A stretch of 64,000 bases of DNA from Pardosa pseudoannulata (taxonomy: Eukaryota > Arthropoda > Arachnida > Araneae > Lycosidae): the NCBI GenBank assembly GCA_032207245.1, contig CM063506.1:15928003-15992002 (forward strand), given 5' to 3'. Within the stretch, counting starts at the first letter, position 1. Each line of letters opens with the position of its first letter. The position numbers and the translations under genes were made by a program. Below are positions 54,743 to 64,000 of the stretch, in pieces. Below the pieces are notes generated by a model. The model had not been told where the DNA came from. It was given only the letters and a program-made list of their open reading frames with translations, and did no database searches.

Positions 54743-57118
54743 CTATGAAAAAGAAAGAAATAAAAAAAATTAATGAACTAATAATAAATTGAATAAACAA
54801 TAAAACTATGACTAAATGAAGTCAATATAAAAAGTACTTTCAACTGATTAGAATATGAATATTTCGGGAAAAAAAAACAATAAATAATCACATATCTCAA
54901 ATAAAAGTTCCATGGTCATACTAAAATTTTTATTTTAGATATACAAAGAAATTCAAATAAAGATATGGGAACTGGGTACTGGCCATATTAGATTCCTTTA
55001 GCTCAACTTTATCATATGGGAAAAATATTTCTACTAATGGACAATTTGCCTTTAAAGGTATTTAACAAAATTATTTAGGAACCAGCTAGTTTGATTTTTT
55101 TAAAATTATTAAAGTGTAAAACATGAAAGATCAATATTTTCTTTTTTGAAAATCAAAAATTTATTAATTAGAAGTATGCTTGTATTTTGACTACAGGGGA
55201 ACATATATGCAGTAGATACCTGGTTCCCTATTGAATTACTGTGGTGCAGATTTGAATATTAAAATACATGCACAGAGATGAAAATTTTTGTCAAAATTGG
55301 ATTTTAAAAATTTCTGAAAAAAAAAAAAAAAAAAAAAAAAAAATAGTGACATAGCAGTTGACAGAATTTTTTTTTTTTTTTTCATAAGTAAGCACTCTCA
55401 AAATGACTGCATAGCCATAACAATTTTCTATTTACAAATCTCCAAAAACTATTTAACTTAGAACAAAAGTAAGAGTAACAAAGTAAAAACACTATATTTT
55501 ATTTAAAAATAAGCTATTAAAAATTAATTTTTACTAGTCAACAAGTATGTAATAATAAATTTTTATTAATGTATACTTCCTTCATAACACAATGGTAAAA
55601 AAAAATTCAGTTTAGCATAATTAATAAATGTATATTTAAACAGCCTTTAAAAATAAAATTTTGATGCATTTTAAATTTTATTTATTTATTTTTTTAAATG
55701 ATATATAAAATACTTTGTAATTTTTTATTTTGGAATAATGTACATAAAAAATAAAATCAAAATATAGCAAAACAATTTTAATACTAGATATTTGTCATAA
55801 CATACAAAAAATTTTAGCGTACTGAATATCTGACACTAAAATAGCTTGATATCCATATCTGGCAGGCAAAAAAGCTCTGAATATCCAATATCCAGCAAAA
55901 TCTTGATACATTTCATCCCTGAGTAGGATTGTTTTTACTTGTCAGAAGTAAAATATAACTTCTTTTAGTATAGACATCAATTCCATATTAACCTACCTCC
56001 TCAATTTTTTAAATATTCTCAATTTATTTAATTAATCTAAATACCTGACAGCACAGTTATTTTAGGTGCATATTTTTTATTAATAATTTACATAAAGCAT
56101 AGACAAAAGACTAATCAGACATAAATTAAAGCAACTACAACATATATAGAAGTATATTTCTACAAAAGCATGTATAAGAAATATTTTCAACCAAAATATA
56201 TCTGCCTGCATTCACATTAAAAATAATATATTAACAAAAGTACAAGGTTTTTGTACATCTTAAATAAAAAGTTTATTAAACAGTAATATTTAAAGATTCT
56301 TACTTGTCTAATGGACATAGTACATAATATGTACAGGAAGATAAAAGAGCAATCACTATAGTCATCACCAATGAGATTCCTGTGTGAAAGTCCCTGAATC
56401 CAACCTATTGGTATGAAAGGTAATTTGGCAACAACCCGGCCATCAAAGCTAAAAAATAAAAATAAAAAAAGAATTGTTTAAAATCTAAATTTATATATCT
56501 TATTTTCTCTCTATATACAGAAGATATGCCAACTACTCCAGATTCTCTGGAGAAATGAATGAATTTGATAATTCTGGAAAGTCCTCAGATTGCTCCAGAA
56601 AATAAGAAAAATTTTGAACAACTGAAGGATCATAATTCAGCAATCAAATATAAAGTCTTGCAAAAAATAATGCTGAATATACTCTTTCCACATAATAATG
56701 CTGTATGTAAAAGAATTTTCAGTACATTGTGGAAAAACCAAACTGAATTTAGGTCAAATTTGAGTAGACAAACTCTAGAATCCCTGATAATAGAAAAATG
56801 TAAATATTTTAATTAGGTTCAATGTGCTACAAGAAAAAATTGAAAAAGAAGTTGTTAAAGCTAAAAAAGCTATTTATACATTATTACAGACATAAATTTT
56901 AATTTATATCCTTTATACTTTACTACTTGTGTTTATTTTAATTTAAAAACCAATAAAATATGTAATTATGTTTAATTTGTTTGGGTTTTTTGTTTTGTTT
57001 GTTATATAAGTAAATTGCATATGGGTGTACTTTGTGCATGCAAAAGTATACTTGTAGCATGTTAAATTTTAAATCCTAAAATAATGCTGTTCCTGACAGA
57101 GGTGTCTGAATGTCAGCA

Positions 57119-57207
<89 letters not shown>

Positions 57208-60200
57208 CATATGTGTATATATACAATATTTCCTTTTACAAATAGAGTAAGGCTTTTTTCCTTCATTTAATACACCATACTCTAAATTTCATAGGGCTAT
57301 CAATTTGACTACTAATGGCACTCTACATAAAACATATTTTGCCTATTATACAACTTAAAGATTTTGTATCACAGTTAACAGCTTTATAGGTATAAGAAAA
57401 TCCACATGCTGCTGCTGGCATTAGATATATTGCCACATAAAGAAACTTTGCCAATAACCTTAGTGGTTCATGGTCAGAGCACGAGATTCAGATCCAAAGT
57501 TTGTGAGTTCAGTACTCGGCAGTTGATCCAAAGTATGGATTTTTAATTTAAAAATGTTATTCATTGTTGCCTTATGTTCTCTAACATTCTAGATCTTTCC
57601 TTATTATGTAAATTAGTTATTTCTTGAATATTCTGTTTGGGTGTAAAAGCTGATACCCAGTAGTTGTAGGCAACTTCTCGATCTTGTAAAGTTGCGAAGT
57701 GCTACTTTGCTTCAATAAATTCGTCTGTTAGGCTAAACGGTGTGTTCATTCGAATCTTCGTGACAATATTAAAATCATTTGAACTGGCAAGATTGTTGTA
57801 TTTAATTCAGCAATACTTTTATGTTGTTATCAGTATCAGTACTTTTTTAACAGTATAATACAAATGTGAACCCTTTACTATTTTACCTTCGGAAGACAAC
57901 CCTTTCTCCTAATGGACAAAATATGTCTACTCTTTGTAGAAGCCTGCATTCATATGCAATACATTCAAGTCACCTGATAATTTTGAGATCTGCCAAGAAA
58001 AGAGGAGGGAAGTTATGTGAAAGGAATTGAAGACAGATAAATTTATGTGATGCACTTGCCATTTTATTATAATAGTCAAAAAGTTCTAATAGTAATAGTT
58101 AAAATAATCAAAATTACAGTCAAATTCTATAATTTTGATAATTACAGATCACATACAAATGCAAACTGCCTGGCAATTGTCTAAATGGACACTGAATGGG
58201 AAATTAGCATCACAATTTGCTGTGAACAGACCAATGACAGCAACTTGCTTATTACAAGTGCATAAACCTATTTCTGTTAGAAATATATGGACATTTTTTT
58301 TCCCAAGTAAAGATCTATGGAGAAGGGGGTGACAAGCCCTCAAACTCATCCCTTGAATATGCCACTAGTTTTTTTTTTAATTTTGTTACTAAACTCTTTT
58401 ATTCACATTTTATGACTGTGTCCACCAGGAAGTGTGAAAACTCCCTAATAATTCTACAGTGTTGAAAGAAACACACCTAAACCTAATTTTCTCTATAAAT
58501 CAAACTTGACTCTTAACCCTAGTTAAATTGTTTAACACTGGTCTAGATCCTACCTAATCTTTTTTGACATCTGAAGAATATATTCTATAACTTTTTACTG
58601 AATGATTCAGAACACATTTTCCAGTTATTAGAAAAAAGACAAAAATAATTAGGAATAAAATTATTATTGACATTGAATACTTACATTGAATTGAACATGC
58701 TAAGCAGAGCTGTAAATGCAAAACCAATGGCAAACATGGACTTCATTTTGACCTAAAAAAATTATTAGTAGAACTTAAAATAGTTATAACTGATATTTAA
58801 ATATAATTTATTTTCAGATTAAAATGCAAATATTGTCAATAAAATTATTTTTTTACCAGTGATAAATCTCTATTATTATTCTTTAACTTCTCCTCTTCTC
58901 TTTCTAAAATAAGAAGAATAAAGAAATTAAATTTATTAATTAAAATTTGTAGCATTTTGTAGATTTTTATGAAACTGTTTAAAAAATTAAACTTTAAAAA
59001 TCAGTTTTAATTTCTTAACAAAAGCTTACATTTAAAAAAAAACTGTAATAAAATTTGTCTAATAAAGAGATGCTAATTAAGATAACTTATTCGAATCTGT
59101 TTATTGGACTAATACAACAATGATAGAATTACCATTAAATCTTAATGTACATTAAAACCATCCTTTATACAAATTTTTTTTCATAAAAATATAAATGCAA
59201 ACTTTGTGTGAATAAAGGCACAAAGTAAATGCAAGTTAAAAGTAAAAAGCTATATCCTAATCACCATCAAAGAAATCCATCCAGAGTGTAGAAATTCTTT
59301 AGCACTAGAATATCTCTAAATACCCATTTATTTCTTATTCTATATTATTTAAATATCATCTGCATTCTTAAAACTGATTTCTCCTTCAAATTAAAAATTC
59401 TCATTATTAATTATATAATGTATTTGCCACAAATAATTTAAATATTTTACATTATCCCATTGCTTAACAAAACAATTTTTACTTATCAATAAGTAAAAAT
59501 AATTAATTCTTAATTCATTTTTATTATACAGCAAAACTTTAATAATTAATAATTTTCCAACAAATTTGTCTTTAAAGTACATATTTCATGTAGACTAGGT
59601 CATTGGCACAAAAATATCTAAATATTTTTATTTATTTATTTTACAAATACTGAACAATTAGTGCCTAAGTCATTAGTTCACAGGCTCTTCAATACCTTTT
59701 AACAATGTCTTCATACTGAGAAAATACAACACAATTACTTAAATGTTCAAAAGTCATTGACTAGAGTCACACAAACCGCAGTTCACTGAATCCACCACCC
59801 CAACTCTGGAGATGGTCTTGCAAATAGTCATTTACAGTCAGACCTCTAAAAATGGCCCCTGAAGTCTTTCTCAGAAAACTAGGACCAGCTCTCTCTTCCC
59901 CCAACATCATCCATCTCTTATTCGTTGCATGTTAAACCATATCTTGTTCCAGAGTTCTCTTAAGAGTCAGATTAACAAACAATTTAGTTGTATGAAATGA
60001 AAGAGGGCAATTCATGCACTGATCTATCAAGGCTCCCTTTTTATCCAGTGTATCAGCCTTTTCGTTGCCCAAAATTTTCCAATGGGCAGGAATCCACTTG
60101 AAAGAAATTTTGTATGCCAGTGAAGGCCTATATTATAAAATTCTTAGGGAACTATTTTTTTTATTCAAAAAAGCTTGAAGTGCAATTAGAATCTGACAAG

Positions 60201-61259
60201 ATGACTGCTCTTCTAAAAGAATGGCTGTGAACCAATAGCTGTTGAATTGTCCCTGTAATAGCTTCAATTTCACCATCAAAGGCAGTGGTAAGAGGACAAA
60301 TTGATAAATAAAAACTAAAGAGTTCCCAATGGATACCTGCTCCAACACCATGTGTTGTCTCCAACAAATAACCATCAGTGAAAAAGATATACAACCACTA
60401 ATTTTCAGGATTTCAAACCTCAATAGTCTCCATTGCAAAAGATCTTAGTTATGAATCAATCATATTGTTTTTAACAACGTTTTTGGAAGTAAGATTAAAA
60501 ATAGTCTTTACTCAAATTTAAAGCATCGAATTCCCTTTGGGCAGCTTAGATAAAGCCAATTTGAGTCTTAAGATTTCTAGGGATCTCATTATTACAGTTC
60601 CTCCAGAAAGAGTTGTCAAATAAAAGCACAAGTTTTTGCTATAATAGGATTGCCTTTTAATAAAATCATGAACAGGTTCTAAGTCTTTTATGAGATGCAG
60701 TGTGAGAACAAGAGTAGTTTTCACAACCCCAGTAATAATTTGAAATGTCTGATTCTGGAAAACCTTGAGGATATTAATCACATTTTCTGGAGCTGTGATG
60801 AGGATCTCACAATAACAAATAATTGGTCAGATGTATAATTTGCAGGTAGTTAACTATGTCTCTCTGTTGCAGCCCTTCCTCAAACCAGTCAGATGTTTTA
60901 AGACAAAGTTTTCTTATGGGTTTGTTTTTCAGATTTTCTGCAATATTTCTCCAATTTAAGCAAGAATTGAGAGTGTAACCCAAGTATTTAAATATTTTTA
61001 TTGCATATATATAACAATAAAAATTGAAGTTGGTCAAGGTTCTAAAAATTACCAGAGTGACGTCGTTGTGTTTCTGGTTTTGACGGTCACGTGACAAAGC
61101 GAGAGAAGTATTCCATTAGATGACGACATGTGGTATGTGGCATAAGACCTAAGAAGGCTGAACATATTTTGATATGGAAATAAAAGTTATTAACTACGAC
61201 TACCTAATGGGTTTGGGATTATGACTTTATTATTGTGATCAACAAACTCCTGAATATGT

Positions 61260-61297
<38 letters not shown>

Positions 61298-61947
61298 CCC
61301 AATATTACTCAAGTTAGTATTACTTAAGAACAAGGCCTAGAAGGCAAATATTTTGCATAGTGACTATTAAAAACTGCATTCAGAATTTTTTTTTTTTTTT
61401 TTGAGAAGAATCTACAGTTGCACATACACAAAATAAATAAATAATAACTTAATTTTTTTTGTTTGATTACCATTAAGAAAATTATTATAACAAAGCATGA
61501 ACCCATGCTAATTGAAAAAAAAAAAAAAAAAAAAAAAAGATATTTTGAAATTTTTGTATTCTTGTTAAAATGTAGCTAAAACTACATTTCTTAAAGTTCC
61601 TCATAATCTGGTCCAAATTGAGATGTATTGATTCCAAGACATTAAATATTCATCTGTCAGTTTCTTTCAAATGTAGCATCTTCAAACTTTCCCATTCTAA
61701 AAAAGACTAATGATATTTAACATGCTCAACTGCAATACTCTGTTGTCCTCAATTAAAACTCTTGCACTATAAATTTAAATTCTTCAATATCTTGTTTCTA
61801 TATTAAAAATTTAAATATAAATCCAAATAAGAATATTTAACTATATCAATATGTATATTTTAATATTTATATGGAGTATTTTTTTTTCATTTGAACATAA
61901 AATATTAAAAAAATAGTTTTTACAAAAATTCTGACCACTATATTTTC

Positions 61948-62002
<55 letters not shown>

Positions 62003-63900
62003 AAGTTTTAAAATCTGAGACACGTCAGAACTCTTAAGTGAGTGAGCATTTGGTGCATCAATATCGTTCCCTAGAAAAAGTATTTTATAATTGTGTTTAA
62101 ACCATATGATTTATACTTAATTATGATTAACAATTCTTTCCCTCTTAAGTATTAAAATCAGTATCTAAGAAATTAATATGCTACTCATGTTACCAGTTTT
62201 TTTTTAAACTGTTGATTGTGCAACAATTGCACTTGGTCGTTGATTTATTTTATGGGATGGGGTTGTTAGCCCAACTTGGTGGACCTGGAATAAGACATTT
62301 ACTTAAATCTTACCTTTTATAATCTATTTATACCTTTTATATCTTAAGTTATTACTCTACAATACCCTCATTTGTTCTGTCTTAACCTACGTTTCAGAGA
62401 CCTGGACTATGAATGGGAAGGAGGAAAAGATTTTGGGTGCTTTTGAATGAGAGATATTAAGAAGGGTTTTGAGAGGTATCTATGAAAATGGTATCTGGTG
62501 TAGAAGAAGGTACAAAACTGAATTGTACAGATTGTTTATGGAGCCAGACGTTGTTCATTTCCCAAAAACAAGATGCCTTAATTGGACAAGGCATGCTATT
62601 CATACAAAAAACAGTAACATCTCCAAAGAAATCTTTTTAGCTAGACCAAATAATACAAAAGGAAGTGGGAGACCCAAACTTTGATGGTGTGATGTAGTCA
62701 AAGAGGACTGTCTTGTCCTTAAAACCAAGAATTAGAGGAGTCGGGTTGCAATTAGGGACCTGGAATTGACTAGTGCAGAAGACCTTGTCCACCCTTGGCT
62801 GTTGTGCCATGAATAATGAATAATTGATTGTGTATAGTAAACATAATGTTTTTTAGATTTTAAGTACTGTGCCTAAGATAGCCATAGCATGGCTCTCACA
62901 AATATGTAGTGAAGCTCTGAGTAAATAAAATGAAATATGACAATATGCATAAAATCAATATGAAATATTATTATAAACTATAATTCTTCTTCTTCAGCAG
63001 CACTACAGCCTACTGGAGGCCAAGGCTTTCTCTGTCAGCTTTCTCCATTCAGCCTGGTTTGACGCGATGTTTCTCCATCTATTAATGCCCAGTACTCTCA
63101 AATCGCTCTCAACACAATCCATCCACCTTATTGGTGGTATTCCTCGTTTGCGTTTACCCTCAAACTTTGAAAACGTCAATTTTTTAACAGGCTCTAGGTC
63201 CTCTTTTCGAAAGATGTGTCCCAGCCATCTGATTCTGTAGGACTTTATGACTCTTAAGATGTTAGGCTGTCTAAATTTTATGTAAATTTCATGATAAACT
63301 ATAATTAATGATCAAAAATAATTATTTTATTTCTTGATAGTTAAAAAACTGGCGGTTATTTAAATACAAAAGAAAAAAAATATTTTACTGATTTTATCTA
63401 ACATTTTTGTAAAAGAAATTTTGAAAAGTTGGATTTGCTTAGGAATGCTCTACAACTGCTCTCTATTGTAGAAGTTAGCCATGAAATAATGCAATTGAAG
63501 AATACAATTTATTTTTGTATCCTAGAGGCAAACTTTTGTTTTAGTAATGAATGACCTGTATCACTTGAAATCTTATTTTAACACTTATTTTAAATCATGG
63601 AGCTAAAGATTTTAACAAGCAAATACCACATGTAACTATAGAACAGTTCTTTGTGGAATAATGGAATGAGGCTATGATGGACTTCATGCATACCTTACTC
63701 CATATACCTTACACATATTGTGCAGTTATGCTGCAAAAATATTATTTAAAATTACCCTTGGGAAGCAGAAAAAGAAAAATATTTGTAGATAAACTGTTTA
63801 GTCTTAAAAATTTTTAAATAAGAAATTAGTTGTTAGATACCTATTTTTTTCTTTTGTTGTCTGTCTACTGTGTCACCATGTACTTCTTTTTTTTTCTCCA
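54650..63900 (-). CDS. TMCO1: TMCO1 (ER membrane, Oxa1 superfamily), 3' part; 5' exon(s) outside window
   Basis: Joined exons (minus strand): 63900-63841, 58903-58857, 58752-58685, 56448-56304, 54742-54650; all GT-AG with matching phases, 413 nt. The protein reads EKKKEVHGDTVDRQQKKK, then EEEKLKNNNRDLSLVKMKSM, a membrane segment (MFAIGFAFTALLSMFNS), FDGRVVAKLPFIPIGWIQGL, SHRNLIGDDYSDCSFIFLYI, and ends APSRTANKQSGNIFTPAA-QPMK. This covers about residues 50-188 of the 188-residue vertebrate protein. The first transmembrane segment is missing because it lies past 63,900. TMCO1 is part of the ER multipass translocon and has been reported as a Ca2+-load-activated channel. Very high conservation makes the call secure. 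Confidence 0.96.
56304..56448 (-). CDS. TMCO1: TMCO1 exon: FDGRVVAKLPF to MSIRQ
   Basis: Encodes FDGRVVAKLPFIPIGWIQGL, SHRNLIGDDYSDCS and FIFLYILCTMSIRQ, the signature loop and last membrane segment. Confidence 0.96.
56555..56890 (+). mobile_element. hAT transposase relic (C-terminal dimerisation domain)
   Basis: An 85-codon open frame contains ILFPHNNAVCKRIFSTLWKN followed by QTEFRSNLSRQTLESLI, matching the hAT dimerisation signature (P-x-SNA-x-E-R-x-FS ... R-x-x-L-x-x-x-x-L). Isolated in a TMCO1 intron with no TIRs seen. Confidence 0.7.
57114..57203. repeat. TG/TA/TG microsatellite
   Basis: (TG)n, (TA)n, (TG)n in sequence within a TMCO1 intron. Confidence 0.95.
57455..57545 (+). repeat. 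tRNA-derived SINE fragment in TMCO1 intron
   Basis: TGGTCAGAGCACGAG (box A-like) followed by GAGTTCAGTACTC (box B-like) at tRNA spacing. Confidence 0.5.
57630..57770 (+). repeat. Possible short LTR-like sequence
   Basis: A GC-richer stretch from TGTTTGGGTG to CTTCGTGACA containing CTTCAATAAATTCGTCTGTT, which looks like an LTR R region with a poly(A) signal. There is no clear target duplication and it is very short. Confidence 0.25.
58685..58752 (-). CDS. TMCO1: TMCO1 exon: transmembrane segment
   Basis: Encodes VKMKSMFAIGFAFTALLSMF and NSI, nearly identical to vertebrate TMCO1. Ends in phase 2. Confidence 0.95.
58857..58903 (-). CDS. TMCO1: TMCO1 micro-exon (47 nt)
   Basis: Encodes REEEKLKNNNRDLSL, the conserved end of the coiled coil. 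Too short for ORF finders, but bounded by TTTTAG and GTAAAA and in phase with both neighbours. Confidence 0.93.
59880..61100 (-). mobile_element. Non-LTR retrotransposon relic: RT 3' end plus RNase H
   Basis: On the minus strand: FKYLGYTLNSCLNWRNIAEN (end of reverse transcriptase) near 60.95 kb, QIITGVVKTT near 60.73 kb, an RNase H domain (FTDGYLL, GAGIHWELFSFYLS, FDGEIEAITGT, VILSDSN) at 60.17-60.39 kb, and KWIPAHWKILGNEKADTLD near 60.05 kb. Many stops and frameshifts. RNase H points to an I/Jockey-like lineage. Confidence 0.8.
61261..61295. repeat. TA microsatellite
   Basis: A run of about 17 TA units in a TMCO1 intron. Confidence 0.95.
61951..62005. repeat. CA repeat followed by poly-A
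   Basis: (CA)n then more than 20 A; possibly the 3' tail of a retroposon. Confidence 0.9.
62385..62818 (+). mobile_element. Non-LTR retrotransposon relic: RT C-terminal region
   Basis: ETWTMNGKEEKILGAFE, then LRRVLRGIYENGIWCRRR, YKTELYRLFMEPDVV, GSGRPKL and WCDVVKEDCLVL follow the order of the C-terminal region of many RTE/Jockey-like elements, interrupted by stops at several points. Confidence 0.75.
62985..63265 (-). mobile_element. Non-LTR retrotransposon relic: extreme C-terminus
   Basis: On the minus strand, FEGKRKRGIPPIRWMDCV, ESDLRVLGINRWRN and AEWRKLTEKALASSRL correspond to the terminal RW-x-D-x-VE-x-DL...RW block of related elements. Opposite orientation to the fragment at 62.4 kb, so a separate insertion. 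Confidence 0.7.
63841..63900 (-). CDS. TMCO1: TMCO1 exon: start of cytosolic coiled coil
   Basis: Encodes (L)EKKKEVHGDTVDRQQKKKI followed by a split E codon. The acceptor is TATGCAG/TGGAG and the donor ATAG/GTATCT. It enters with two bases of a codon, so at least one more coding exon lies upstream. Confidence 0.92.
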
Positions 63901-64000
63901 CTGCATAAAAGAACAAAATTGTTATGAATTAAGACATACTGCCATAAAAGAAGTTTCTATCTGATTAAATAGCAATTAAAAGCATTCATTTAATACAAAA

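Larger units (their letters stand above)
58904..63840 (-). other. TMCO1: TMCO1 intron with nested retrotransposon relics
   Basis: A 4.9-kb intron holding three separate non-LTR retrotransposon fragments in both orientations plus simple repeats. The remainder is AT-rich. Confidence 0.75.

Noticed and set aside
58135..58349. Overlapping 65-66-codon frames on both strands
   Set aside because: No recognisable domain and inside a TMCO1 intron; probably repeat-derived or chance.

Overview
The window is animal nuclear DNA, AT-rich, with short exons, long introns and many decayed transposons. The protein sequences look like an invertebrate, probably an arthropod (possibly a chelicerate), but I cannot place it more exactly. 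Two conserved genes, both on the minus strand, account for nearly all the coding sequence.

Gene 1 (about 46.2 kb down to 0.77 kb) is a PRRC2-family gene (vertebrate PRRC2A/B/C, formerly BAT2; Drosophila nocte). I traced 30 coding exons whose splice sites and phases all agree. They give one 8,265-nt reading frame, 2,754 residues plus stop. The family has roles in translation initiation, leaky scanning and stress granules. The start codon is preceded by a short, weak-context, overlapping upstream ORF. A CpG-containing promoter-like segment with a perfect CRE lies at about 46.1-46.25 kb.

The most unusual content is in two PRRC2 introns. In the 9-kb intron at 10.87-19.90 kb, two different box C/D snoRNA-like units alternate many times on the host-sense strand. 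One (type A) carries a guide for the conserved GGGGAAAGAAG stretch of 28S rRNA, the site of vertebrate SNORD12 and yeast snR190. The other (type B) carries a guide for GGATTGACAGAT in 18S rRNA, the site of SNORD110. I count 10 intact A copies, 4 intact B copies plus one with a mutated C box, and several decayed copies. Part of the array is a tandem A-B duplication with a period near 285 bp. In the intron at 35.43-38.70 kb, a third box C/D family (type C) is repeated six times, with a terminal GCCA/UGGC stem and a guide matching AAGTGGGTGGT in 28S rRNA. Vertebrate PRRC2 genes also host snoRNAs, but arrays of this size within one intron are not what I would expect in an animal.

Gene 2 (63.9 kb down to 54.65 kb) is the 3' part of TMCO1, an ER membrane protein of the Oxa1 superfamily. 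Five coding exons are present. The N-terminal exon or exons lie beyond the right edge.

The 8.4 kb between the genes, and many introns, hold mobile-element remains: a full-length Tc1-like transposon with TIRs and TA duplications but three stop codons (49.43-50.64 kb), a second Tc1 relic (27.9-28.75 kb), a probable mariner relic, a hAT relic, three non-LTR retrotransposon fragments, several tRNA-like SINE fragments and many TA microsatellites. No tRNA, rRNA or CRISPR was found.
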